A stretch of 64,000 bases of DNA from Cyprinodon diabolis. Lineage: Eukaryota; Chordata; Actinopteri; Cyprinodontiformes; Cyprinodontidae. A model generated the notes under the pieces. The model did no database searches, was not told the origin of the DNA, and saw nothing but the letters and a program-made list of their open reading frames with translations. The stretch spans positions 43,350,428 to 43,414,427 of the forward strand of contig CM060073.1 of the NCBI GenBank assembly GCA_030533445.1, written 5' to 3'. Shown in pieces: positions 12,325 through 24,312 of this stretch. Within the stretch, counting starts at the first letter, position 1, and every line of letters begins with the position of its first letter. Position numbers and translations under genes: made by a program.

Positions 12325-12540
12325 TAAGGTCTTATATAGACAGGTGTTTGCCTTTCCTAATCAAGTCCAATCAGTTTAATTAAACACAGCTGGATTCCAG
12401 TGAAGGAGCAGAACCATCTCAACAAGGATCAGAACAAATGGAAAACATGTGAGTTAAATAGGAGTATCAGAACAAACAGTCTAAATACTTATTACCATTT
12501 AATATTCAAGTTTTTCTTTTTTTTAATAAGTGTGCAAAAA

Positions 12541-15500
12541 ATGTCTACATTTTTGTTTGTTTTTTCTAGATTATTCCTAGATTAGCAGACCTTGCTGCTT
12601 TTGGCCTATGGTCAATCTCCTCTGTGAGTCTGCTCTGTTATAACAAGAAAAAATGAAAAAGAATGGGGAAAGCAACATTTTAAAATAAAAATTGCAGAGG
12701 AGTTTAATCTGAAGCTAATTATTAACACATATGTTTTTGTTTTGTTTTTTTCTCAGCTACTTTTATTCTTTATTTACCTGTGCAGACCTTGCATGGTGGA
12801 CTATGATGTTGGCCTGTGGTCCATCTCCTCCCTGATTGTTCTTTCTATTATTGCAAAAAAACATAATTAAATGTTGAAAGCAAAATTTTTAGATGTAATA
12901 AGGAAGAGAATCTGTAAAAGTGTTGTGGCATTTAACATTAAAGTCACTTTAATGCCATAGATATTTTCCTTTCCTGGCTGTCCTCTATCTATTCTAAATA
13001 TGTGTAGAGCTTGAACATGATGTTTTCTAAGAAATTAAGGAGGATTAGATTAATTCCAAGAATAAAATAACCAGCTGATGCAACAGAGGTAGCAGCCATT
13101 TAAATTATAAACTAATGGAACATATTGATAGCCTATATGAGCATTTTTGATCTTGTAATCATTTAGCTACTATGTCTAATTTGCAAACAATGTTACACAA
13201 CACATTATGTTTGAAAAAACTATTCCGATGCTCACGTTCAGCTGTGCTCTACATCGCACCGTCTGTGTCAAACTTATGCATTGGCATGCGTTGGTGCATG
13301 GGGCCTTTAAAGACAGCTCAGAAAAAGAAGTAACTGCAAACTATTAACGGGTCTAATTGTTTAATGCTTAAACGAAAGCCATATTTTGTTTAAAAACTCC
13401 AAAAAACTATTATTAACTGAATATTTTCTGAAGCTGAGGTTAATGGCAGGTCCCACAGCTACTAGTCATACTTCTAACCATTTCTGAAACCAAATTTCTA
13501 ACTTCAAATATAATTTTTAGCTTCAAATATATAGTAGCTATATATATATATAATATATAGAATCCTTTTTTTAAACGGATTTATTCTTTTTGTAGTGCAT
13601 TGACTGCACTTAATTCACATAATAAACTGTAAATTCCTATTTATATGACATCATTCGTCCCTTGCCAGATGTTTTCTTCATTGATATCCATAAAAGTTTG
13701 TGACTAAGGCTCCTAGTAAAATGAACTGTGGTCATCTCTGGTGTGACTACATTTGAAGTAAAACAGACATTTTGAGAGCACAGGAAAGTAAAAAAAAAAA
13801 AAAAAAAAAAGACTCTACTAAAAGTTCAAGTATGCAGACTTTAACAGATGGAACAAAACAATGCAGGCTCATTGAAAGGGCCAGGTTTGAAGGTTCAGGA
13901 AATGTGGGCTCCTTTTGTGCTGAGAGAGCAGTATGTCAGCTCAAGGTTTTCCATGTTGGTTGAAGAGTGGGAGCGGAACAGGCCACCCTTACTCAAGGTT
14001 TTCCACTGTGGTGAGTCTTCAGACTTGCATGGCATCCAAAGAGTCTGTCCTCTATGTTTACGGAGACAATGAAATAGTGCTTTTTTTTGCCGCCATTAAA
14101 TTGATTGAGAAAGCAGACCTTGGGTGTTTGTCAATCTGGTAAGACGGAAGAACTTTATACTGCTTGCCTTTTAACAACTCATTCATGTTCTGTTGAAGAA
14201 AAGACACTGCTGACAAGAATGACAGGAGGCCTATTCAAAGACTTAAGTTGTCCCATTTAAAGCCTCTGTGACATGTGGAAAGAAGCTTTTCAGCTCCGTC
14301 TAACAGCAACTGTTTGTCAGTTTAATGCTGGATAAAGGGTTTTTACTACAGCCACAAAACAATGCATCGCCACATTTCCCTGTTCAAAAGCCTTACACGG
14401 TTCATTTTGACCTGGAATTTGAACTCCGTTCAGCGTTCTTTGCATATTGGTGTCTCCCTATTAAAAGTATATATACATTAAATAGTGTACAAATGTTTCA
14501 GCATTGGTTTGCTGTCAGAATATGGTATTAATAGTGATGGGTTCATTGCAATGTTAAGTCATTTTCCTGTCACACTGACAAACTGTGGATTACAGAGGGT
14601 TTAGGCTGTCAGTCGAAGCAACTGCTGAATACATTAGATTTACTGGCCTGTCATATTTAATCAATCATGCTAAATTTGATATTTGAGAATGTATAGACTT
14701 AGGAGCAGAATGTTGGAGGCATGACACTTTTTGAGGACATGCAATTACATGTGCAATTTGTATATTAAAAAAATCTAATGTCACATATCATTTATATTCA
14801 TGTTTTCTAACCTGGATCAGTTCAACTCAGCTAGAGAACGTAACTTTAGGATGTAGGAAAAATAAGGTGTCTGACTTGACATTTGGAGAATCTTTGTTCC
14901 AGAAATACACGTCGGTTGTTGCATTTGAATTTTTGGACAAGATCCATTTTATGAATAGGGAACAAAATTTTAATTTCACCAGAAGCAGTAAAAGTTGATG
15001 AAGGTAGAATTGATCTATTCCAGTAAATGAATAACGGAGAAAACAACACAATGAACATGTTAGAAAATAACCTTCTTGAAAGTCGTGAAACAAAACTTCA
15101 CAACCCCAACAACATTCTTAGAACTATATACAGTATAATTTGTTTGCTAGTAAAAAAAATATGATAGTAATTTTTTTTGTAAAAAAGTAACTAAGTTACC
15201 TCCTCTAATTCGGGTGTTAAAGCTCACTTAGCAGGATGTTTTGCCTATTTCTTTTTAATAACCTTTACTTTGCTGACAATTAAAAACTAATGAGATATGA
15301 ATAACTATATCTTTAACTTGAAAATACAGAATCTTCAAAAAACAAAACAATAACTGTGATTAAAAAAACTTTATCACAAGCAAATTTAAGGACATTTAGA
15401 AGGTTTTTAGAAATATTTGAGGAAAATTCACACACTTAACATTTTGGTGCCTCAAATATAAAATGAAGAGTCACAAAAACCTTTTAAGGTTTGGTTTATT

Positions 15501-15846
15501 TTAATTTGCTATGACATTCAAGAGCAAAAATAAGATAAAGAGGAAAAAATTGTCATATTTCAAAGAGTGACTTAGGAAGGTATTCATCTCTTTTTAGTAT
15601 CATTACTTTTTTTGCTAGAAAATTATTAACTTCTTGTAATTTTATTTTTTTCTTATTTCTTCTTATTATTATTATTTAAAAATTTGTTTTATTTTTTAAT
15701 CTTTAACTTCTGACTAATTCCGGCGTTTAGCTAAAGAATGTAATCGTAATGTTTCAGAGGAGAAACCTGCCTAAAAAGTTTGATTATTTTTTGGTTATTT
15801 TTCTGGTGCGGTTTAAAATAAGGATAAGCACAAGATATGTACATAT
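12541..15846. other. Non-coding; holds a 21-base A run and short AT repeats
   Basis: A homopolymer A tract spans 13790-13810 and a TA run lies near 13,540. Open frames are short, with no recognisable product. Downstream of the likely angptl2 poly(A) sites. Confidence 0.5.
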
Positions 15847-16667
15847 TTTATTGCAACTTAATTATGAAATAACTTTTACATACATTATATTACAATTTTT
15901 CTATGTACACACACATAATGTTGGATTTATTGGCATCAACAAACCGTAACATTTATACAGTAAATACAGTGCTTGAATACAAGCAACTTTAAACACCTGC
16001 TCAAGCAATTAACAATTTCATAGCATGTACCAAAACAATAATGATTAACCTTTAGAAAACATGGAAGTAATTAGATTTTTCATATTTTTTGTTATTTTAA
16101 ACCAATGAGAGACTGTTTTCATGGTTGCATAACAATTTGTGGGTTTCTTGAATAAATGTTACAAAGACATTCCTGTGTTGACTAACAGTATTAAATGAGA
16201 TAGTTTTCATTTTAAACCAATTTTTTTTGTTTTGTTACTGGAATCTACATAGTTTGAAACAAAATACACATTTACTGTAGCATGACATGAAAGAACAGTC
16301 ACTGGAAATATTTCCTGTGTCAACCTTGTTCACTTGCTATGTAAGGAAGATAACTGTAGGGTTCATAATACTGAGCTACTTAGACCAAAAAATGAAAGAA
16401 CATTAAACCCCCCACCCACTCTCCAAGATGCAATCAAAAATAACTCCTGAGCAATAAGCATTCTTTACATGTCCCATATAAAAAAGAGAGAGATAAAAAA
16501 CAAACAAATAAAAGAAAAACATTATAAAATTTTTAGGGATAGCACTATCACCCTGATATTTCAATATTGCACTTTCAGGATCAGTTTTTTTGTTTGCGGT
16601 CTGTGTGAAATGATGGCAAGAGTTTGGTTTGATGAGAAATGCTGTTCCATGTGTGTCCCTGTGTTGA
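15847..16667 (-). other. angptl2: Probable angptl2 3'UTR with candidate poly(A) signals
   Basis: Downstream of the stop codon the minus strand stays AT-rich with no further splice-like exon. AATAAA hexamers on the minus strand lie at 15926-15931 and 15847-15852, about 740 and 820 bases after the stop. Which is used, or whether a later one is, cannot be told from sequence; the boundary is inferred. Confidence 0.4.
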
Positions 16668-16867
16668 TCAGTGGAAGGTGTTGGGGTTGGGACGGATCAT
16701 CATGACGACTTTCTTTAGGGAATAGGCTCCTCCCCTGAACTCTGCCCAGTAGACTCCATCTTGGTAGCGGCTGCGGTAGTGTCCTCCTCTGTACCAAACT
16801 CCATTCAAATTTGAATGTGCGCAAGAGTTGTACCACCACCCTCCCTTCTGGTAGTGAGCACAATTTC
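16668..16867 (-). CDS. angptl2: angptl2 coding exon 4: C-terminal end of fibrinogen-related domain
   Basis: 200 bp covering residues 449-514 and the TGA stop at 16668-16670. The acceptor is TTTCAG|GA after a pyrimidine tract. Translation starts NCAHYQKGGWWYNSCAHSN and ends MMIRPNPNTFH, virtually the human ANGPTL2 C-terminus. It contains the last disulfide cysteines and the polymerisation-pocket-like region of the fold. Confidence 0.95.
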
Positions 16868-19800
16868 CTGAAAAAAATAAGAGAAACAAAACAATTTTGT
16901 TTCAACTAAGTCAAATTTTTAATGCAACCATTTCAAAAGCTGATTTTATTGTTTTTTACCTGTGTATGCATCATGATCTCTGTCCAGTGTCGTGAACTGT
17001 TTGCCGTTGTGCCAGGTAAGAGAGTCCCCAGCATTGCCGTGGTACCGGCCCACTCTGAGTTTGTAATAATCTGCTTCAGGCTCCACTCGGAAACTGGCGT
17101 ACTCTGCAAACACCTTCCTCCCGGACCAGTCCTCCAATGTGACGAGCAGCTTGTAGGTTCCCTGGTTTGTCAGCCAGTAGATGTTTTCCAGACCGAGCCA
17201 GTATTCACCGTCAATATTGCCAAATCCTTGCTGTGGAGCAAGAAAACATAATTAGAGAAACCAAGAATCATTTTATTGAGCCTTGCAATGCATGTTTAGA
17301 TGTCTACGGGGATGCTCCCGGTCCATCGCTCATGCTCTGGGGGTAGTCTTGACTCTCGGCTCTATTGTTTATCGACAGGGAACATTATTATAAATGGACC
17401 CTTCAGGTCAAGTTTATGTAGAGTACAGCTATCCAAGTTTCCACAGTTACTTTGTTATTGGAAAGCAGGAGGATTCACTAAGGAGAAACTCAGCAATCTG
17501 AAAGCTTTCTAACTACTTTCGTCAGGATGCCCTTGTACAGTAAAGTGGATTTGCAGTGCCTTCAATCGGGGAGGCAATCGTCTTGATGACCGTTTTTTTT
17601 TTTATCAAAAGGTATTTTCATTTGTTCTGAATATAAATATGTTGGTGCGTTGATGAAAAATGTAATAAAGGCTATTGTAAATGGTTGATTTTGAGGTAAA
17701 ATAGTTCCTAAAGGCAAGTAAAACCAAAACCAAAGAAATTGGATTATCTTCCTGGCCATTATCTTCCTCTTTAAGTCAATGAGACATATTTTTATTTTTA
17801 CATTAAAATATGTATTTTTTTTCTTTTATCTTATTTCAAATGAGAAAATCTGAAGGATTAATCCTCACACCGCAAAAAATTGAAATCTAAATAAGTAATT
17901 TTTTTCTCAAAATAAGTGCATTTTTTTCTTGAATTGAGGAGATAAGTGAGACACTTTGCCAATGGAACAAGACAATTTACATTTAAAATGAGAAAAAAAC
18001 AACAGCATTTTCATATTTCAAGCCCATATGATTTAATAATCTCATTTTAAGAGTAAAGATACTAATTCCATTGGCAAATCATCCTATTTACCAAATTAAG
18101 ATTAAATACACTTTATTTAAGAAATATTTTACTTATTTCTAGACCATTTTTTTCAGTGCACAGAGCACCTTGGCTTCCTTCAACATTAGACGCTCTAAAG
18201 GCTTAACAATCATCTGTTCATTAGTTGAACTTGTTAACATCTGGTTGATGTCAAAACACCTTTCAAAAGTCTCCAGCTTGTCTGCATACTACAAGCGCTT
18301 TGATTTGGTGTGAAGTTGCCGCACCTTGTACGTCTCCCAATTCCGGAAAAAGTTGACAGAGCCGTCCAGCCTTCTCTGGATAACCGTCCAGCCGCCTGGG
18401 TCCTGTCTCTGATCACACCACACCTGCATGAGACGGTTGGCATTTTCTGGCTTCACTAGGTACATGCCGCTGGAAGTGTGGCCATCTTCAAGTGCCTGCA
18501 GACAGTCCCTGAAAGGACCTTATCGGGCAGATTTCAAGCAAAATATCAGCACCATGTAAAACTCCAACATTTGAAAAGCATGTCAGAGGATTAGCAAAGA
18601 AAGGAAGTGAAAGTGACACAAAGAGGTATTGCTCTCTTGCTTCGGGAATCCCATTTTTCAACAAAGGTTCTTGTTATAACAGGGAAATTGAATTTGGCTG
18701 CTTCTTTTGTAAGGGAAATGCCTGCTGGGCTGCACAGCCAAGAGAAACACTGGCAAAAGGGCAAAGGGAGTCCCGATTACTGAATAAATTATAAAAATGA
18801 TAGCAGCAGTTTTCCATCATGAAATGAACAGTGATTAAAAGTCAAGCATTTTTCATTTACGTATTTTCACTTGCTGATTTCTATTTAGACTATTTACAGG
18901 TGTCCCTTTTATGGTTTAACATCATGCTCTTTGCAGAGAAACATACTGCAATGGAAGACAATAGTTTATGGGAACTATATCAGTTTTAGCTACTATAATT
19001 AAGGCTTATTACTTTAGCAAAATTACTGAAATCTGCTTGTGTGAGTGCCAGTATAATTCTATTCATATGTAGAAAACCCCAAATGGGAACTAGCTCCCTG
19101 GCAACGATGTGTTTTGAAAGTGTCTATGTTTTCCAGATATCTCACTGGTGTTGGATGCCAACTGGCAGCATTTATAGCGTGTCTAAATACAGTTAGAGGA
19201 ATTAGAAATGGCTTAAGTAAGGTCAAACAAAGAGGAAAAGCCTTGAGGGGGATATACCAATTCTCTGCATTGAATGAAACAAAACACTGAGTTTAAAAGT
19301 TTGGGAAAACCCTCTTATGGCACCTATGATTGCCACAAAGATTGTTTTAGGTTTAGAAAAATGACTCAGGATGATCATTTTCTTTTTTGGCCTTTGCTCA
19401 GCTACCCATCTATTCACAGGAATGTCTGTCTTGAGCAGACACAAGTCAGAGAGTTGCCCTGTCCTGGCCTGCTCTGTTCTGCCTGATAAAGCCTCTGCTT
19501 TCGGTGGAACATATGACTGATTCCTGCCTGGTGCAAGTGGAACAAATTACATCACTTACTCTGTGTATCTCTGTACCTACCCCACCCCCTCTGCATTGCT
19601 GTATTTTTGCTTTGTTCCCCTTTTCATCCATCTTTTCCGTTCTGCCTTGTGTTTTCCTGCTTGGCATACAGCTCTCTGTTTGTGTTATGGGTTTGCGTAG
19701 GGTTTTCGGGTGTTAGCATGATGGATCTGGGCAAGAAATGACTCGTCTATTTTCAAACGGTCGATTCAAAGGTTGCCATTCTCATGGTAAGCATTAGTGT

Positions 19801-21188
19801 GAAATGTCAACAAAAAAACACCCAGTAGTTATCAAGGAAATTGTGTGTGCACTTTTTCCTCTTGGTTTTCCTACAAAGCGTAGTTTTCAAATGAAAGGGG
19901 AGAGTAATAGACCATGAAAAACACCTTTCACATCGGTTTTAAAATCTACCAACATGTGTTTTTAAAAACTCATTTGACCTGGGGCCAGCGATTCATGTTG
20001 GTACACATCTGTGCCTTGCTAGTTTATTTTGTTTGTTTGCAGGTTTAGCCATGGCATTTAAAAGATATGCATCTAAATAATACAACGGACAGTTTGTCTA
20101 TTCTTGCAACCAGGGCTTTTGAGTTTGGGAATTTCTGGGGCACTTTTAAATTGCTCTTACTGAAAAAAGGGGTCAAGCGGCTGGTATTGTCTCATGAATA
20201 GCGATTTAGAAGCTCAGACACACAAGCTCTTGTTTTTAACTCGTGTTCAAAATAGAAACTAAAAAAGCGGCTGATAGAAATTTTCAATTTGGGCTTTATT
20301 CTACTCACCAGATGGTTTGTTTGTGGTAGACGGGCTGTGAGTACCAACGGGCATCGTAGGGAGGGGTGGGAGAGACTTTTGGTCACTCTGGATCTCATTG
20401 CTGATTGGGTTGTTTATTCTTGGAAGGAGAGGTGGCTGGTAAGGCCTGTTGAGAGGTGGAGATGGTGGTGGAGGAGGCTGAGGTCGTGGTTGGGAGACAG
20501 GAACGTAACGGGGAGGGGGTCGGCTCTGGCACTGCTCCTCCAGCATGGCAATTAAAGCTGACTGGTTTGTGGCGAGGGAAGACAAATGCTGGTATTTGTG
20601 TTCAAGATCTTTGTAGCGGCTGGTGAGTTGCTGCATCTCAGAAGTTTGGTTAAGGATCCTGTTCTCCATTTGGGCTAATTCTAGAGCATTGTCTCTCTTC
20701 CTGATGATCTCATGGAGGAGCTGCATGTACAGCTGAGTTACCCTGGAGTTCATATTTCTACTCTCCTTTCGTAGAAGCTTGACCTCATTGACTATACCCC
20801 CATCCACCTCCACTAATTGCTGTAAAGTTTCGATCTGCCTCTTTTGTTTCTGGAGCTCCACATTCAGCAGTTCTAACTCTTGCTTCTGAACTCGATTCTC
20901 CATCATAGCCTCGGGTTCCTTGGAGTTCACACAGATGGCTCCAGTCACCTTTTGTTGAGGCACAATAAAAGTATAGGAACACTTGTCCTGTGGCTGTTCA
21001 GCTGGAGCACGTTTGCTTCTACCAGCATAGAAAAACTCTCTTTCCAAATCATCCTCGCTGCTCCCAAATTCCTGGGTCTTATGCTTGCCTTGGCTACTGT
21101 CAGACAGACTTGCTTGTGTCTGCTGGACTCCAAAACTTAGTCCAAAAACCAGAAGTACCCCCAGCAGGACCATTGAAGGGGGCTCCAT
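16668..21188 (-). CDS. angptl2: Angiopoietin-like 2 (four coding exons, join of 20309-21188, 18325-18518, 16960-17230, 16668-16867)
   Basis: Secreted glycoprotein of the angiopoietin-like family; mammalian ANGPTL2 is a pro-inflammatory and angiogenic factor acting through integrins and LILRB/PirB-type receptors (family knowledge). The four exons total 1,545 bp, or 514 residues plus TGA, against about 493 in human. Layout: hydrophobic signal peptide (about 1-26), basic RSKR at 57-60, conserved Cys70 and Cys86 in a block very like human ANGPTL2, coiled coil about 95-220, proline-rich linker about 223-293, fibrinogen-related domain about 295-514 ending NPNTFH. N-glycosylation sequons lie at N180 and N208. 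DRDHD at 441-445 is the calcium-site motif. All introns are GT-AG and phases agree (1, 0, 1). The start is the first ATG, just after a 5'UTR splice acceptor; Met6 is an alternative. The coiled-coil and fibrinogen blocks are nearly identical to human ANGPTL2 as I remember it, so the paralogue call is firm; which teleost duplicate (2a or 2b) is not decided. Confidence 0.95.
16960..17230 (-). CDS. angptl2: angptl2 coding exon 3: fibrinogen-related domain, middle
   Basis: 271 bp covering residues 359-448 plus one base. It reads QGFGNIDGEYWLGLENIYWL and continues through EDWSGRKVFAEYASF to DRDHDAYT, the classic fibrinogen-domain core with the calcium-site aspartates. The acceptor is CCACAG|CAA and the donor ACAG|GTAAAA. 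Both phases match the neighbouring exons. Confidence 0.94.
18325..18518 (-). CDS. angptl2: angptl2 coding exon 2: start of fibrinogen-related domain
   Basis: 194 bp, completing Gly294 and running to Lys358. Translation begins PFRDCLQALEDGHTSS and ends FFRNWETYK, the first part of a fibrinogen C-terminal domain with its first conserved Cys (299) and the WCDQR block. The donor is AAG|GTGCGG (phase 0). The acceptor is GATAAG|GT with a poor pyrimidine tract; the nearby alternative TTTCAG would break the frame, so the first is chosen. Confidence 0.92.
20309..21188 (-). CDS. angptl2: angptl2 coding exon 1: signal peptide, coiled coil, proline-rich linker
   Basis: Encodes residues 1-293 plus the first base of Gly294. 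The ATG is at 21188-21186 and the donor reads TCTG|GTGAGT, so the intron is phase 1. Uninterrupted reading would run only two more codons to a stop inside the intron. The exon carries the signal peptide, the RSKR basic site, the two N-terminal cysteines, the whole coiled coil and a proline run (about residues 235-246) that makes the linker longer than in human. On the other strand the same DNA shows only shorter shadow frames. Confidence 0.95.
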
Positions 21189-21213
21189 GTGTTTATGTCC
21201 GAATCACCAAAAC
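21189..21213 (-). other. angptl2: angptl2 5'UTR piece and its splice acceptor
   Basis: Just upstream of the start codon the minus strand reads TTATCTTTAG|GTTTTGG, a usable splice acceptor at 21215-21214, leaving about 25 bases of 5'UTR on the first coding exon. This implies an upstream non-coding exon, as in other vertebrate ANGPTL2 genes. Confidence 0.5.
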
Positions 21214-21323
21214 CTAAAGATAATTTATAGGAAAAGACCATGAACACAAATGTTAGTTTAAGACTGTAATACCATTATTAGTCCCACATGCTCTTATATT
21301 GAAAAGGTCTTGAATATTTTATA

Positions 21324-21862
21324 CTAATGCTGCATTTACGATACCCTTTTGAAACCGTGCCAGGTCCGAGCATGTTAACTGGCATAACTGTGAAGTGTAA
21401 ATGGAACGCAACTGAACTGGACCGAGGCAGACACAACTGAATCACGCTAAATCTAGTTCTAGTTCAACAGTGGCTCGGTTCTCTGATATTTGGTTCTATT
21501 TACCGTCAGCTGACTCAATTCGCTGGTTTTCTTGTGTGTCCGGCTTTGCAATTAACAGATCTCTTCACCTGTTCACAACAAAAACTACTTCTTAGCCTAT
21601 TACCAATAAACCGGAGACCTGGGAAAATGCCAATAACAAGGCCCTCTTTGAAATTTGGGAGGAGGATGCTATCCAGGGACATAAGTTCCTGAATGTTATG
21701 GGGGCCGCCATTTTTGTTTGCATAATTCCCACCTTGAAAGCTATAGTATCGTGGACCACCGATAGGAGGTGAAGATCCGTACAAGCATGATATGTAAATG
21801 GTCATAAGAACCAAGCTCGGTCCAAACTCTGTTTCAGAGGGGTAGTGTAAATGTGGCATAAG
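21324..21862. mobile_element. MITE in the angptl2 5'UTR intron
   Basis: Imperfect inverted ends: CTAATGCTGCATTTACGATA on the left and, reversed, CTTATGCCACATTTACACTA on the right, about 540 bp apart. No convincing target duplication was found and there is no coding capacity. The 162-codon open frame on the minus strand (21515-22003) spans its right half and is not recognised. Confidence 0.5.
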
Positions 21863-24059
21863 CATAGACCAACTATAAACTTTTTTTAAAGTGCTAACAT
21901 TTTCCCTTATACTATTTTTGTTGTTTAAAAATATTTTTGTTAGATAATAAAGGAAACGCCAGCATGGAAAATTAATTAATTTTTGTGCAGCTTTATGGAG
22001 CACAAACTAACAATGCTGGTTATACCACAAATATGTAGGTCACTGCTAATCAGTCATTTCAAAAAATGGCTACTATAATTTTAGCATACTGCCAAAAATA
22101 CAAATCTGTCATCTGGAGATAACTGTGGTCATTAAAACACAAAGAAATTACCTGACCGCAAATAACTTTGACTACAGTTTCAAAATTGAAATTATCAAGC
22201 TCTAAGCAATGTGTGTTAAAAAGTGGACTGCAGGCTAGTTACTGGAGCAGATAGCTCAACTAATTAACCAGCTAATATGAGCTTTTTATAATTGTTTTAT
22301 ACATTTTTTTTTTATAATTGAACAAGAACACATTCAAACACATCTAAATCTAAAAGCAAATAAGAATAAACTGTATTAGCTGTAATATTATTATAATAAT
22401 ATGCAGATTTTTTTTTATTTTGACGAACATCCAAACACAGAAGCACTTTATACGAACATTTAAACCTCAGCAGGTTTCAGCACTCTGAAGATTTGGAAAA
22501 CCAGAAACCACATAATCAGAGAGGAAATTACTCACATGTCCCATTGAGCTCAACAGTGGCTGCTTTGACTATCCATGTCATAATAGTCTTTTGGGACATA
22601 CATGTCGGACAAGGCAGAAATGTTATTGTGCCTGCTCTATTCTCATGTACAAGACCAAAAATGGAGTTTATTAAAAATATTTATCTTTGAGCCGGACATG
22701 TTTCGATAGGATCTCTGCTATCAAAAGCAACACCTGCTGTTTGAAAGAATAATATTTCTTCTACCTAACCATATGTTGATCTCTTTTAATCAGATACATT
22801 GTTGTTAGGACAGTGCTTTGCTTAGAGCTGGCTCTGATTACCCCTGGAAACTGCTACAGGATGACCTTTCCACACAAATATTCATGTTTGTTCACAAGCC
22901 TGAAGATCTTTGCTTATGGAAAAGCTGAGACACCGTCGGATGATGCATTTCAACAGACGGTTTTAAATATCGATTGTGTTTCCTCAGTCAGGTCATCTGC
23001 CTCTTCCAAAAGAAAATACATTACGTGCTTGCATGGAAAAAAGATTCCAGTTATGTAACATCGGGGAGAAAGGATTGTTTTATAACATGATTCCCACTGG
23101 GCTTAATTTAATTACATTTTAGGGCTTGCCCTTTTGATGTCAGTCTTTTTAGAAGCAGGTTTTCCTTCTTACCGCCCCTACTGATACAACCCACAACTTT
23201 TAGAAAGATTATAGTCCAAACTACTTTAGTGTTTGGACTCAAACAGATGAGGGATGAGTAATTGGAGGATTTAATGATGACCAGGTCTTGACAGACATGA
23301 AAAAGGCCACAGACAAATGTAATTGCTGTGTAAGCAGAAGGAGTCATTGAAGCAACCTGAATGAAAGCTGCTGCATGTTGGAATATGCCACTTATGAGTT
23401 CTGTACAACTCCAGAGTCACAAAGAGGCAATCTAATCATAGGGAAATAAGAAAAATGGCAGTGTGGTGACTGCAGGTGGATTTTCACGCCATTCAAATTG
23501 GTCTTCACTTTTAGAATATAACATTGCCCACAAAAAGTCAGAGATGTTTAATTTTTGTTACCTAATATGCAGGCTTAAATCCAAGCTTAAATACATGGAG
23601 AAATGCAGCAAAAATGCGACCCTAGTGCAGAAAATGATTTATGTTCAATTCATTTGATTAGTGCAGAAAACGTAATCTAATTTGCAATATTTATTTAATC
23701 TTACAATAAATTGATCCGGTTATTAAAAGCAGTAATAATATCCATTGAGTCAGACTGAAAAGATTATATAAACTGATGTGTTTTAGAAAAACATTATAGA
23801 CTTGGATATGTTTTGCTTAAGAAGGTAGATGGTGTTAAGAGTAGAAACTTGTGAGTATCTTGTTTAATGAATTCATAGCTGATCGGCAAGTTTGGTCAAA
23901 AGATTTGTATTATACTTTGCTTCCTTTAAAAATGACTTTAAATAGCAATGATAGTATTTCATAATTTACTTAAACATAGACTGAAATCTATTAATAGTAT
24001 GGTAACACCAAAGTGATATTATTAATTAAGCTTTTTTTAAACGACAAGTAGTTCAGCTT
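21863..24059. other. Non-coding, nothing recognised (probable angptl2 first intron)
   Basis: AT-rich, with no exon-like frame with splice sites and no clear repeat ends. Confidence 0.45.
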
Positions 24060-24312
24060 GATACATTCTCCGCGAGAAGCGGAAGGTTTTTTTCTAGCCC
24101 TCACAGCTGCAAGATTAAACTGGAGTGATTTTGTTCTTGCACAAAGCAGACGGCCCTTTACACCAAGCTTGGTTCTTCCTTTAAGCTGGTTTTCCTTAGA
24201 TAGAAAAACCTTTAACCAATCTGACCTTATGATCTGATTGTCTCTGTAAAGTGCCTTAAATTGACATGTCCTGTGAACTGGCGCTATATAAATAAACTGA
24301 ATTGAATTCATC
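24060..24312 (+). repeat. 3' end of a fish LINE/SINE-type repeat
   Basis: The stretch ends 'GTGAACTGGCGCTATATAAA' followed by 'TAAACTGAATTGAATTC' (to 24,309), the very common teleost 3' tail with ATTGA-type simple repeat that I associate with a non-LTR family (RTE-like suspected). Too short to classify. Confidence 0.5.

Larger units (their letters stand above)
10800..12540 (-). pseudogene. Broken Tc1/mariner transposase gene and its flank, with two nested MITEs
   Basis: Minus-strand translation at 11638-11832 reads RSGQGYKRISAALKVPKSTVAPIILKWKKFG, the helix-turn-helix of Tc1-like transposases. After a frame break, 11470-11629 gives TELQRYGREM and ALHQSGLYGRVA-like text of the next segment (here AAFHQSGLYGRVARQKPLLS). 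A non-coding Tc1 flank 'CTTATATAGACAGGTGTTTG' resumes at about 12,331. The catalytic C-terminal DDE part is missing: the left side stops near 10,800, beside the Penelope scrap. MITEs at 10863-11454 and 11912-12324 interrupt it. No functional transposase. Confidence 0.75.

Noticed and set aside
20289..20555. Plus-strand tryptophan/arginine-rich frame opposite angptl2 exon 1
   Set aside because: A shadow of the proline-rich linker coding sequence on the other strand.
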